Positions 11,649 through 24,787 of a DNA stretch of 39,773 bases are shown in pieces (position 1 is the first letter of the stretch; every line of letters begins with the position of its first letter). The position numbers and the translations under genes were made by a program. Source of the stretch: Chromera velia. Lineage: Eukaryota > Sar > Chromeraceae. The DNA lies in the NCBI GenBank assembly GCA_018398765.1, contig JAHBMJ010004061.1, positions 216,036 to 255,808 on the forward strand, given 5' to 3'. The notes under the pieces are model-generated. The model was not told where the DNA came from and made no database searches. It saw only the letters and a program-made list of their open reading frames with translations.

Positions 11649-13020
11649 ATGCCAGTCCCAGACGAGCTTGAATTCATTCTTTCCCAGCTTCCGCTCCAGG
11701 TGGAGTCCTGGAAGTACGACGGGTTTCTGAAGGCCCAAAATGTTGAAGACCTCGGGAGCGCACACGTTGATTCGGATGGTGTTGAAGAGACGGCACTCGA
11801 CAGACTTCTTATCCTTGTGAAATCAATTCTGCACAATCCTGAACCGGAAACTGTCAAGGCCTTTTGGCAGACGATAAAAGTGGCACCCGGTCATGATGAA
11901 CAAAACGAGGAAGGAGAAGGAGCAGAAGATCCGGATGAGGCCATCAGTCAACAGAAGGCGCTTCTCCCACTCCACAAAGCGCTCCTCGTGTTGCTCGCCC
12001 AGCTGATTCACGACCGAACAGGTCTTGAGACGATTGCTCTCGAGATCTACTTCAAGCTGTTGCAGGTAATGTGAGGATGGAAGGAAGAAACGGAGAAAGT
12101 CCGGCAGGGTTTTTCTGGTTATTTTCCGTCCTGTGATGAAATCTTTTCTTCCTTCCTTCCTTTTGACATGAATCTTCTCCCCCCCCCCCCNNNNNNNNNN
12201 NNNNNNNNNNNNNNNNNNNCCCCCCCCTCCGCGCGGCCTTTCTCTCTTGCACAGACTCACAGATCTGCCTCAATTATCGCGAAAGATATCTTCAGCACTG
12301 CAAATTCTCATTGGAAAATCCTCACTGGTTCTGCCCCGCTTGCAGCTTCCTCTGGCAGAGGCCCACAGCATCACCCTGCAGCCCCTGTTCATGCGAGCTG
12401 CCCTGGATGCTTTGAAGTCCTTTTGCAATGCCGAGAAGGCGACAGAGAAGGAGAAGAACAACGGGAGCCGAAATGGACTTGGAAATGTAAAGAAAAGGAA
12501 AAGACCGCGAGCCGGAGCTTTCTCTCCTTCGCCCAGAGGCGAGGAAGGCGATTCAGATTCCGCAGAAGAATCGGAACCTGGTCGGTCGAATGGATGGATG
12601 AATTGATATTTAATGAGTGGAGAGCAAGCAGAATCCAGTGCCATGTGCTCTGGCATGTTCCTCCCGTGTAACCCTGGCATGGGTGTGGGAAGAGAAAAAA
12701 AGTCCAGAAAAATGGGAAAACCCCGGCCACCTGACCCTCTGTTTCCCAAAGAAAACTGCCCGATTGCGTTGTTCTGTCAGGAATGGAGCTGACGGAGTAG
12801 GGTCCTTGTGCACTCATATTCGAGAAACTTCTGGGGGTTTTCAGCTCTCTCTCCCTCTCTCTCGCTGTTGCTCCCGCCTTCCATCCAAAACCTTTTTCTC
12901 TCCCCTTCCCTCTGTGTGTGCAGAAGAAAACCTTCGAAGAAACAGAAGTTCTGATGGGTGGGTGGGTGGGTAGGCCGGCATACTCTTTCTCTCTTGCCGC
13001 GACGAGGAATGCTCCCCGCG

Positions 13021-13057
<37 letters not shown>

Positions 13058-13392
13058 AGTGCGTGTGTGTCTGATCGCGCGCGCGAGATAAATTATCTCA
13101 TCAGTCACTCTCTCTGTGCTCTATTTGCTTTGTTGGCTACCTCTCCTTTTCACTCCGAAAGATCTTCTGTGTGATACATTCAAGTCACTCTGAGTCAGAA
13201 CCTCACTTCCTGGTGGCACTTCCGGCCTCTTCGCAGGAGCCCCGACCTCTTTCTCTTGCCCCGTTCCTCTTTCCATGCATTCCTCTTTCTCCTGGTGTGT
13301 ACATACATGTCAATCTCTGTATCTCTCGTGGTCGCTGTCTCTCCCTCTGTGTCTGTCTGTCTGTGTATGTGCGTCTGTCTGTGTGTGTATGT

Positions 13393-13431
<39 letters not shown>

Positions 13432-16400
13432 CCCCGTCTTCTCACATCTCTTTGTGACCTCGTTCGCTTCATCGTTCGGTTTCCGACAGAGAGGAATGGG
13501 GGCTTCTCAGAGGCAGCAGCCGGAGTACAGGAAGGCGGAGGAAATGGAAATGGAAACGATGTGCCAGAGGGGGGGGGGGACATGCAGGTTGATGCGGAGA
13601 ATGGGCATCCGATTTCTGACTCTTCGTCTTCCTCTTCTTCTTCTAATCAGTCCGCCTCCTCCATTCCCCCCGGATTCCGTCTCCTCGGAGAACTGTCTGC
13701 AATTCCCTTCCTGACCCTGGATGATCCCGTAGAGCACCAGGCACTCGCACCCCTCAGGCCTCAGAGCGCAGCCCTAGACGAGAACATCAAGCCTCTGTTC
13801 GACTACCTCGCTGAGGCAGCCACGGTGGTGGCAGGGGACAGCCATGCTAGGAACGAGCTGAGGTCTGTAGAGTCGCCCTTGGCATTCCTCTTTTTCTTTT
13901 CTAGACTCAGGAGGTCTCTTCGCTTTTCTTTCTTGTGCCTTTTGCTCCTCCTCGTCTTTTTTGTATGTGTGTTTGTATGTATGCGGGTGTTCAATCCCGC
14001 TGTGCTCTATTTGTTGCTGCCACGCGACAGCATGTTAATTGGTTCATTCGTTTCCTCGCCCGCTCAGCCATTTCTTCCTTCGTTCTTCCATCCCGCTCGA
14101 CAATTATTGATGCATTAATGCGCTTGGGTTGCTTGTCAACTAACTGTGGGCGTGCGTGCAGTCGGACCGCAGTGAGCCAGATCCAGGCGATCCTCGAAGA
14201 GATCGGCAGGTCCATGGGTGAAAGTCCCCAAGCAGCAGATTTCCCGTGCCAGTCTTTGTCGAACGTCGAGCTGAAGGGAGACGGTGGGGGGGAGAGCGAG
14301 GAGCAGGCTGCAGGTGCCGCAGCCGCAGGCGACAAAGAGGAGGTTGTCCCCGGTGTGTGCATTCCCCTGCTCACGTTCCTGGCCTCCGAAGCTCTGAAGA
14401 GCCTCATGCCGGCACTTCACATGACTCGACATGACGGATTCGGAAGGGAAACCCAAGTCACGAAAACACAATCAGTCAGTCGGTGGTTGGTTGGTACAGC
14501 GAGGAAAAGGCCGACTCGGTCCTTTCGGTGCCGGGCCAGAGAAAGACTTTCGCATAGGTTGCCTGGAACCTGGCTGAAACAAATCGCTCTGCACCTTCTG
14601 CGAAGCGCAGCGATACGGGGTGAAGCAAGTTTGCTCCCCAATCTGACTTCCTTCTAGTCCCTTTATCTCACACAGTGAGTGACTGGCTCTTTCCTTCCTG
14701 CTCTTTCTTTCTTCCTTCACGAATACATACCTGTGCGTGCAGGACCAGCGCGAGCACGCCTCACGAGCGCTGAGTGCAGCGATCGAGACGGCCCCTGCTC
14801 TCCTTCGACGGTGGTTTCCTCCGGAAGCTCTCGTGGAGGGCATCAGGGAGGAGCTTCGAGTACAAGCAGAGGAAAAGAAGAAGAAGGAAGAGGAGCGCAG
14901 ACGCAAGAAGGAAGAACAGGAAAGGAAGAAGAGAGAGAAGGAAGCACGCGAGAGGACAAGGCAACTGGAGGAAGAGGATGCAGAAGCTCCACAACCCGCT
15001 GGGTGGGTCCGTTGACGTTTTCTGCTGTTTGAATGAATATGTCTCAGCGGCACTCGATGTATTTACACCTGAGTGGGTGCCTGTTTGACTGAATTCCTCC
15101 TTTCTCCTGTTGTCCATCCCATCTGGGTTTTTGTTTGCCGGCCTGGGTGTTGCTTGTGGTCCGCTCGGGAAGGTCCATGATTCTCTATGCGTTCTTTCTC
15201 TTCACCGAAACTTCATCCTTCTATTCTCTTTCTCACATCTTCATCATTTACGTGCGGTGGTTGCTTCGTGAGTCTCCTCTGGAACTCGTTCTCATTCCAG
15301 TTCTCCGTGGATTCCCTTTCCTTCCGTCTCTCTTGCTTGCCCACTGTCTTCGTGCACCTGCAGAGAGGACGGGGGCGAGAAGGAGGCTGGTGAGGAAGGG
15401 GCAGAGGGCGGAGATGCCGACATGGCCGATGCCTCAGGAGAGCAGGGCGGCCCCGAGGATGGAGGTCGGGAGGCGAATGCAGAGGGTAGCCAGGGCCAAG
15501 CGCAGGGACAACAAGAAAACGAGGAGGACCCAGCGGCCCCACCTGCAGAAGAGGGGGAGGAGGCTGGAGAGGCGAATCAGCAACCAGAAGACGGGAGTGC
15601 TCCGGGAGGAGAGAAGAAGACGCAAATGAAAAAGAAGGAGGTGCTCAGATACGTCGAACACTTCGGTCAGTCAGTCAGTGAATTCTGTCAATTGAATCGC
15701 TTCTTTCCGCTCGTCTGTCTTCACGACATGAATCTAAGTTTGGTTTGTGATCAAGTTCTCACTGCTTTTGCATTTCTTCACTTTCTCAAGCCTTTTCATC
15801 TTCAAAATCACCGCATTAACTTCCCTGCCTTTCTCTTCTTTCTCTTGCAGGCTGTCCTCTGGCCGCCCTCTTCCAGCGGATGGTCATGGGCATTCCCGAC
15901 AGACCTCAGTGGCGCTATCAAATTGCTTTCTCGGGGGTATGTCTCCTCCGCTCTTTCTTCAAGGCGGAAAGAGAGAGTGAGGTTGAGCAGGAGGAAGCGG
16001 AAGAAGAGGGAGAAGAGGAAGAGAAAAGGCTGTCTGAAGTCGATGTCGTCATTCACAAACTTCTTCCCGCAGCCGCACAGCAAGTCAACTCGGCAGGGCG
16101 TCTGCAGGCTGTCGAGCTTGCAGGTGCTCTTCTTCGTGACGCTGCACAGTCCCTGGTAGATCAAGAGGAAGGGGCAGGAGAGGATGAAGACGATATGGGG
16201 GGGATGGCGGAACCGAACGGGGGTTCAGAGCGGGTGGAGATGCTCTCTTTCTTCATCCCTGGTCCACTTCGGGTTGCGAATGCGACCCTGGCAGAGAGGA
16301 GAGCAAGGGCAGAGAAGGAGAAAGCAGCAGGTCGTTGTACGGAACTCCTCCTGCTGGTGAAGGGTCGCCTGAAAGACGATCTGGGAGCTGTGCGGTCAGT

Positions 16401-19400
16401 CAGTCGGGGTTAACGTTTCGTGTCTGCTCCTGTGACAGTCTGTTTTCCGTTCTCCCCTTTTTCTCTCCACGGATTTCTTCCCTAGAGCGCCAAGGCAAGG
16501 CACGACGTTTCTGCACATGATCAGATCACAAAAAGGGAACAAACAAATCCTTTGAAACAGAGTTGGCGGTCACATGCGAATTCTGGCGATGCCTTCTACA
16601 ATCTGGTTCTTTTCTTGGTCGTGTGTTTCTGAGTCCTTTCGCTCGGTACCTGAATCCCAGGCTTTTTTTTTTTTTTTTTTTCCTTTGCTCTCTTCTCATT
16701 CTCGTTTCTTTGCAGGGAGCGTGCGGTGTGTATCCTCGAGAGACTCCTGTCAGTTTTCGCACAGAGAATCGGACATGGAAGAGAGCAGGCGTCAGGCCCT
16801 TTCTCCAAGAGGACGGCTGTCCTTGCCACAACCTTGCTTCCTCCTGGAGAGAAACCTCTGACTGAACTCTTCGCTTCGACAGAGGAGGGCGAAGGGATTG
16901 GTGGAGAGAGGGATTTTGAGATTGAACGGAAAAGCCGGGCGAGCAGACAGCAGGAAGAGAGACGAAACAGAAATGACGACTCAGAAGCGGCAAATATTCG
17001 TCAGAGGGCCTTGGGGGCTGCTCAGGCTGAAGATGGTGTTCCTCCGCCTGAGCAACCCATTCCAGCTCTCCATCTCCGAGTTCCCCTTCTGATTCAGGCC
17101 ATCGCCTCTGATCCGACTGCATCTGTTCGAAAGGCTGGGGTGATTCTCTGCCAGAGTGTCGCCTCGGTTGCGCATTCGTCAGGGCCTCTGAAGATGAGCT
17201 CTGCGCTTCTGCTGCGTCTTCTCGGTGAGGGTGTGAACAGAGAGCGGGAGAGAGGAGCGGCGGAGGACGAAGAGGGGGGAAGCCTGCGGGACGACGGCGT
17301 GCTCCAGCGGTTTGCTGTCGACACTTCTTACCATGCCCGAAGACAGGTCAGTCAATACATGAAAGCACCGACAAAGGGGCGGGAAAATTCGCTCGCCTTC
17401 GTGTGATGCCCTCTCCTTCGTGCCTGCAAGGACGTGCGTGCACACTTCCGCCCCGTGGTCTGGATTTTCTCTTTTACTCTCAATCTCTCTGTTTCCCCTC
17501 TTTTTGTGTCCGCCATTCTCTGCGTACCTTTCACTCTCCCACACGACGATTCCCTCTGCTGTGACCGGACGATTGCAGGCCATTCTGTTGTTCGACAGCC
17601 TCCTCGGGTACTTTCCGAAGAGCAAACCCGTGCGTTCTCTCTGGATGAACCTCCTCTCTGCCTCGCAAGACGTAAGTGAACAAATGGTTTGAGGAGTGAG
17701 GGAGTGGATTGGGCTCTTTTGTGGATAGGTTCGAATTGAGTGGGGAAATGCAATCTGAAATCGGCACGATTTGGGAGACATGCTGCGCAGAAAAGGAGAG
17801 AGAAACCGTACCCTTGTCTTCTGTCTGACTGCTTCCTGCCGCTTTATGTTCTCTCCTCAGTGCCCTGTTGAAGGCCCATGTTTCTCTTGCCTTCTCTGTC
17901 CTTTCGATTTCCTTCTTTCTCTCTCTCTCTCAAGACCATTCCATCTTTCCGTGTTTTCCTTTAATGGCTTGACATGGCTTTGCAGAACGACAAGCCCATT
18001 GCCGGGCTTGCAGTAGACAAAGTCGGAGAGCGGATTTTCTCTGCACTCGGCGACTCAAAGTCTTCCCGGACAGGAGCTGCTGGAGGGAGCAGTGAGGAGA
18101 GACAACTGTGCCTGACCCTGTTGAAGGAAATGACAGGGGAGTGCAACACTCTCCTCCAGAGATGCGTTAAGGAGTTCTACACCACCAAGCGCGCTACGTG
18201 AGTCTTTGAACAAGTGATTTTTTTTGTGTCTGTCCTTTCTGTCCTCTCGGCGTGGATTGATCCTTCAGTGATCAGTTTCTCTCCTTCTCATGTCGTGTAC
18301 CGCATCGGCCGCGTCGTCTTTTTCGTGCTTGTCTGGTCATATTATCTGTCAGTAGCCTCATTGTCTCCTGCAGCCTAGTGTTGGCGAGACAAGTCTGTTC
18401 CCCGTGTGCAGTGACGAGACGAAGATTTCTCTTTTTCTTGCTCCTCTCTCTTTCAGTCTCTCTCTCCCTCTCCGTCTTTCTGGTTGAAGTGTCTGTGGAT
18501 AGGAGAATGCTCAGCGATCTCTTTTTGATCCTCTTCTTTCCTCTGTCTGGTGCAGCAACCCCGGTGACTTGAGAAAGTTGTACGTGGGCCTGAAGGAGAG
18601 TGTGGAGAGAGACCTCGAGAAGGACAAGGAGGGACGAAGGAGGAAGGACCCCGTAATATGGTGCGGGGGGGTCTGGGTCATCATCGAGGTTGGTCGGTCT
18701 GTTTCTACGTTGGTCTGACCTCAGTTTGATTTGGGATTTGCGTGTGAACGAACGAGTAGGCATCTGCATTTCTCCGTGTCTCTCCGCCGTGTTCGTGCTA
18801 GCGCATTTTCTGCTTTTGGAGGTCTCTCTTGTGCTGCTTGATGTGTGACGATGAAGGGGCATTCACAAATGCATGTTTTCTGGACTTTGTGTGTGCAGGA
18901 ATTGAGCAGGCACGAAAGCAAGGACGCTGTGATCCCGGTCTCCCTTCTCAAGACTGCCCTCACGACGATATCCCAGAAACAGGCGTACTATAGCGGGGCT
19001 TTCGAAGCGAAGGCTGCAGAGGCAACGATGCCAACGGGAGGCGGGGGGAGACTGCAGACCCTCGATGTCCCCACTACAGGAGGATTAGGGGGGTCCAATT
19101 CTTCAGAAGACGCAGCTCGTAGACGAAGTGACCGTGTTGTCTCTCTGTTCGCCAAGATTGCCTCAGCGGTTGAGCACTTTGCTCACCAGGGTCATCTGGA
19201 TGAGGTGAAGAATCCCCAAGAGAGGACGGCCATCTACAGAGAGATCAAGAGACGCCTGGTGGAATTTGACCTCCCTGCCCCCCTCCCGAGGGCCCTCCTG
19301 AAGGTCGCATGGGCTCTCGATGGCCAGGCTCAGCTGAAGCAGATGGAGGCCGATGCGATGAAGAACAGAAAGCACAAGAACCAAATTGACAAGAAGAGGG

Positions 19401-22400
19401 AGGGAAGGCGGAAGGGGTGGATTCCTGACTGGGCAAAGAAGATGAGGCAGGATCTGAATGCAGAGTTCGAAAGGGTCGGTTGATCTATTGTGAATATGAT
19501 GTCTCTTTCTTCGCTATTTCTTTCATTGAATACAACTTATGTATGCAAAAGCCCCGATGGCCTGTATCGACAACATGAGCTGCGTGGTGAATCCGTTCTG
19601 CGGCCTGCACATCTCCGTTTGTCTCTTTTTCCCCTCTTTCAATGCTACATGCTTCTGAAAGGTGCTGCGAGCTGTACACGGCTCAAAACCTAGGGCGGTG
19701 GTCAAGGAACGGAAACAGAGCTGCACCCAGCGTTCGACACGCAGCACTTAGAAGGTTCCCTGCTGTCTAAACTTTCATGAAGTTTCTCTCTCAATGTGCG
19801 GACTGCACTGTTTCCTTCTCATGTGCTCTCGCATGAGCGGAACAAGACGCAGATGGAAAAGAAAAAGCGCCCCCGCGCCTCCTTTTTTTTTCTGTGTCTA
19901 AAAACATTTACCCTGTTCGTCTCTGTTCTGTCTGCAGCTGGTGCTGCGGTTGTTGGTGGGTAGTGACGACAGCAAGGGGGGAGCGTCGACATCAGTGGCA
20001 AAGAAGCCAAGGGGCACGACGGAGGTCGTGAAGGACCTGAACAGATTTGCCGACGTGCTGCACCACCTGGGGGAACTAATGTTTCTGATCAAGGGGAAGG
20101 CCCCAGACGACAAATGGCAGAGTGTCAAGAGAATCTTGATGGTCTGTCTTTATGTCTTACTGTCTCTCTGGCCCCAGAAGGATGGAGAAGAAACGCAGGA
20201 AAGGAAACACAGTGTGTGTGGTCGTGCTTCATTCTTTCTCTCTTCTTTTTGCCATTCCACTTGTCTTGATGCTTGCATCCCATCAGGCACAGGAATCACA
20301 AAACAGACAAAAAATGGTGAGAAATTTGGTTTCGGTATTTGTCTGTTGATTCGCCCAAAGATCTATCTGTCTTTCTGCGTGTCTGTTCGCCTGTTCTTGG
20401 ACAATTCGACCAACACATCAATCATCGTGGATGATTTGGAGAGGAATGAATGCGCTTATCTGACACTTCTTTTTGTTTCCCCCCCGTCCCCTCTTCTTCC
20501 TCGCCCGCCCCTTTGGCCTCTTTCTTTGTTCGTTCTGTTTCCCTCTGCAGTACATCATCACTCAGAACTCTATCCCCAACAACCTGGCTCACGACGCCAA
20601 TCCGCGCGATGCCGATACCGCCTCCCAGGAGACCCCCGTGATCATCGACGACCACCGTCGACGTCGAGATGCCTGGGAGAGGTTGAGGTGCTGGGCGATC
20701 AACTGCTGGGCGTGCTTTGCGGGATGCGAGGAGCCGATCGAGGAGGTCCACGTGGGAGGACGGACGCAGAACGAGGTGGTGCTGATCCAGGACGTTCTCA
20801 GAAAGGTTCACCTGTTCGAATACCCAAACGTTCGCATCGCAGCCAACTCGGTTGGTTTTTTTCCTCTCTCTCCACTCTTCCTCTGCCCTGTCCAGATTCT
20901 CCTGTCTAGGCGCTTCTCCAAACTAGCTTCCCGTCTTGCTTGCAGGTAGCTACCTTTCACTATGTTCTTTCGATGGCTTGCGCCACTTTTTTTTCTTTTA
21001 TTTTCTCTGGATTTTATTCCGAAGGCCCTGCCTTGCTGTTTGGCTCGCACGGGGCCAGTGGAAAAACCTTGTGAAAGAGATGTCTCGCAGGGAGGACGCA
21101 GATCCAGGCAGCTCCCTTGCGTTTCCCTTGTTGTGCCTCGTTTTGCCCGTTTGTGTGTTTCTTTGTTTGCTCATCATTCGAATGCGTTTGTGCCCAACTG
21201 CAGGCCCTGACGGATCTGGCTGAGTGGTACCCGACTCAGGCAGATGATAAGATCGGCATCGCTCTGGCTGTGTCGCTGTGTTTCGCGTCGGAGCCACACA
21301 GTTGGAAGAATCAGGGCCAGGGGGTGAAGGAATTCGAGAGAGAACAGGCGGTCGGAAAAATGGCACAGCTCCTGCTGGGAGAGAAACTGAAGTTCTCGAG
21401 CCAAGATCTTCTCTTCAGGTGGGGGGGCTGCTTCGATCTGTCCTGTCTGTCTGTGTGCTCTTCCGCCCTGTCTTTCTTTCCTCCTTGCCTCTATTTTGTG
21501 CCCGGCTCACTGGGGAGGATGAATCGATCGACCCGTCAATGTTTTCAACCGTTTTTCTGCAATCAGCACGTCACATCACAGCTTGTTTCTGTTCTTGAAA
21601 GTCTGTTTGTCTGTTTTCTTTCTTTCTTTCTTTCTTTTTCTCTCTACTCTCTATGAGAGAGAGAGAGGCAGAGGGAGCGATATCGAGGTAGAGAGGCACA
21701 CACTCGTGCGTTTTTCCTCTTCTGTCCAGCCAATTCATGCGATCGTTCTCCTTCCCCAACCCCAAACGGGTGGTCCTTTCCTTGATTCTTTCCTGTTTGT
21801 TCAGGTTCACGTACTGTATCTCGGACCCTCAGTCCCGCATTGCCAGATTCGTCCAGTCGTTCTTCATCGAGTGGATGAAGCAGAAAGACGTGAGTGAGTG
21901 GGTGGGTGAGTGAGGGGAAATGGGGGAGAAGAGAGTGAAGCAGAATCATGCTTCCTTTTGGCCTTCCCACAGCACACTCCATGCAGGGAGAGGGGCGGAC
22001 AGGCAGACTGCAAATCAACGGACAAGCGGACGCAGTACGGAAGAAACACCGCAAGAAGAGAGGATCAAAAAGCATTTCCTGCTGCCTCGAGCCTCATTTG
22101 TCTCTTTCGCTTTCCCCTGCTCTCTCGCTCTCTCTCTTTTCTCTTTTTCTGTCTCTTTGCCGGTGCCTCTCTCTGTCCGGAGGGAAGGAATGAAAAATGA
22201 GGTCTGTCTATTGTGTTATTTCTCCCTCCCTGTGCACGTGCGCGAACGTGTGTGCTTGTGCATGAGACGGTGAGATCAAAGAGAGCGCGTTTCTTCATCG
22301 GTTGTATCTGCATGTATCCGAGCGAGCGTGCAGAAGAAGATAGAGAAAGGTGAAGCGAGGGCTGACCCGGGGAAGACCTTCAGGGAGTGTTTCCTTGACC

Positions 22401-24787
22401 TGGTCTGCTGGTTGAACGGCTGGGACAAACACCCGAAGTACAACGCATGGTTTCAGAAGAAGCCGAAGGCAGAGAGAGAAAGGTTCAACCTGAGAACGAA
22501 CCCGCAGAGACGAAGGGTGAGTGGGAGTGTGGGTGACTGAGTGAGTTGGCGTGCTGCGATCGCCCGAAGAAGCCCTTTTTGTGTTCCTTCATCTTGCTCT
22601 CTTCTCTCTATCTCGTGACGGTTCCCGCTCCATCTCGGGGGCGCAGGCATTGCTTGCGTGTCACCCTCTTTGCTCGCCCAAGATGACTGAAAGTAAGGGA
22701 AAAGATCAGAGATGACAGATAAACAAGGAGGACAGACGGCCAGCGGAACGGACGGACGGACGGACGGACAGACAGACAGAGAGACACACAGACACACAGA
22801 CAGGAGAAAATACGATGAATGGAGGTGAGGAAGAAGGCAAGGAAGGAATGAAGGAAAAGGAAAAAAATATACCTGCTGAAGCATTGGACTCGCTTTCCTT
22901 CTTCCCCCTTTCCTTCTTCTGCTGCAGGCGATCTACGTCTTCATGCTGAACGCCATGAGTGATCTGCACAAACTGTACGTGACGCGGTGAGTCTGCTGGT
23001 TGCCTTCTTTGCCAGTCGGGAAAAACATTTTCGAACAAAGAATGGAGGAAACAACGAAGCAAAGGGTATCCAGAGTGCATAAAGGGAAAGGAAGAATCTG
23101 CAACGACGGGAAGAGGAGGAAGACAGAGAACGAGCGATTGAATGTGGAGTTTCGAAATCGTTGGCGGCATCCTGCGAAGAAATCGATCAGCACTACCCGA
23201 CTTCCCTGTATTTCACAGATGCAAAGCGGCGCGGCGCTTTCCCTTTCATTGTATATGTTTTTCTAGCCACCCCCCCTTTCTCCCTCCATCGCTTCTCTTC
23301 AGTGATCTAGTTGGATTGTTCCTGAACGTCTGGGGTGACTGGTACAGCCAGCAGGAGGAGGATGGCACGGTCATGGACCTTCCCGAGTCGATCGACTCCC
23401 CTGCCGGTTCTGCTCTGGCAGACGCCCTCAACATCCTCTCTTGCAAGGAGGCAAAGCTCACGTATAAGAATTTCGATTGGTCAGGGCAGTATGAGAGGAA
23501 GCAGGAGAACGCGCGGGATGAAAAGAAGAAAAAGGCAGGGGGGCAGGCACAGGACGCAGCAGCCCAGGCGGAACAGGCCGAGAAGGACGCGGAGATTATT
23601 CGGAACGCGGAAGACGCCCAGAAGCTGGTTCAAGCCAAGCTCAAAGAGAGCGCAAAGACAGAGCTTGCCGAGAGAATCCTCCCGACCCTGTTGCACTTGA
23701 AGAAGAAGATGAAGACGAAACTCTCCAGCTTCCAGGGTGTCATTCGTCGTTGCATTGCCAGTCTCTGCTATGAGTTCAAGTCAGTGCGTGATGAAAACGT
23801 GTCGCAGCAAATGAGTGTTTTTTGTGTGTGAATCTTTGCCGTATCCCCAAGTCAGTCAGAACACGATACATCTGCGGGGAAGCAGATTCACGCAGTAGGG
23901 GAGGTGGGCTGTAAAAGTGAAGCCATTGAAGGAGACGAAAGTGGGGGGAAGGAAACTCGTCAGCGCACACACATGATCGAACGTTTTGTTCACTCATTTC
24001 CTCTCTGGTTCTGTCTGCCATGCTAGATTGTCGTCACCCCTCTTCTCCTTTTCTGTTGCGCATGCAATTTGATTCCCTTTTTGCGTCCCTTTGCAGAGAC
24101 GACTTCAAGACCCTACTTGCTGCCGACCCCACTCTGAAGGAAGAGTTGGACTACGACTACGAGAAGGAAGTCTTCAAGAACATCGAGAAACAGGGCAGAA
24201 TCCCTTTACAACTCGAACCCAGCACCGCAGCGGGTGTGCTTGGAGGCCCGTCAGGCGCCCTGGTCGGTCACGGTTTCAGCAACCGGCACCAGTCCCAAAG
24301 GGGGCGTGGGGGGAAAGAGAAAGAGAAACTCAGAAGGTCACCTTCAGGAACCACAGCAGCTGGTGCTGGTGGGGCACAGCGAGCGCGCCACAGCACCTCC
24401 GAGCTGATTCACTCCGCTCATCGTCGGGCCCCCGCGCGGATGGGCTCTGGTGCTGTCGGGCTAGGCAGTCAACAGACAGGCGCCCGTCGGCCCCTGTCGC
24501 TCGCAGCAGACAGGGCGATCAGATCAACAGCTGCAGGTCCCATGGCGGGCCGGCGGTCCGTGAAGTTCCAGCTTCCCCCGGGGCCTTCTTCTTCTTCTTC
24601 CTCTTCCCAGGAAGTCCCTAACAAGAGGGGAGAAGGAGGGGAGGAGAAGGATGAAAACGAGAATGAGAATGTGAACAGAGCAAATCAGAATCAGGCAGGG
24701 GAGGGGGGGCCCTCTCTTGTGAAAGCCGCTGCGGCAGGTTTCCGACAGGGGCAGGGAGAGGGGGCAGCCCCCGGGGTCCTCAAATGA
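11649..24787 (+). CDS. NCAPD3: Condensin-2 complex subunit D3 (NCAP-D3), 20 exons, 2,132 aa
   Basis: Exons: 11649-12070, 12255-12580, 13490-13862, 14162-14474, 14743-15002, 15364-15665, 15851-16394, 16716-17346, 17579-17671, 17986-18197, 18556-18688, 18899-19474, 19938-20141, 20551-20850, 21204-21418, 21805-21889, 22334-22516, 22928-22986, 23303-23779, 24097-24787. They sum to 6,399 nt with every phase consistent. The product is the HEAT-repeat subunit of condensin II, which with SMC2/SMC4, CAP-H2 and CAP-G2 compacts mitotic chromosomes. Landmarks in human D3 order: DRPQWRYQIA (exon 7), DPTASVRKAG (exon 8), WVIIEELSRH (exons 11-12), the Cnd1-type region in exons 14-18 (WDKHPKYNAWF, NPQRRAIYVFML), LADALNILSCKEAKL, then ILPTLLHLKKK and DPTLKEELDYD. 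It matches D3, not D2. It is longer than human D3 (about 1,500 aa) through charged inserts, notably a Lys/Glu/Arg helix at residues ~525-560, and a basic Ser/Arg tail. The end of exon 2 is the weakest junction. Confidence 0.93.
12179..12227. other. Assembly gap (29 N) inside a poly(C) run in D3 intron 1
   Basis: Twelve C precede and eight C follow 29 N. It lies wholly within the intron 12071-12254, and the flanking exons join in phase without extra sequence. The gap probably hides only homopolymer. Confidence 0.85.
13023..13055. repeat. poly(C) tract, about 33 nt, in D3 intron 2
   Basis: An uninterrupted C run on the coding strand of the intron 12581-13489, followed by TCAGTGCGTG. Confidence 0.95.
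13340..13430. repeat. (GT)n microsatellite in D3 intron 2
   Basis: GTCT units followed by nearly pure GT repeats, about 60 nt before the exon 3 acceptor. Confidence 0.85.

Noticed and set aside
12389..13108. Minus-strand frame of 239 codons opposite NCAPD3 exon 2
   Set aside because: It includes a poly-Gly run from the C tract and is antisense to a supported exon; composition is not coding-like.
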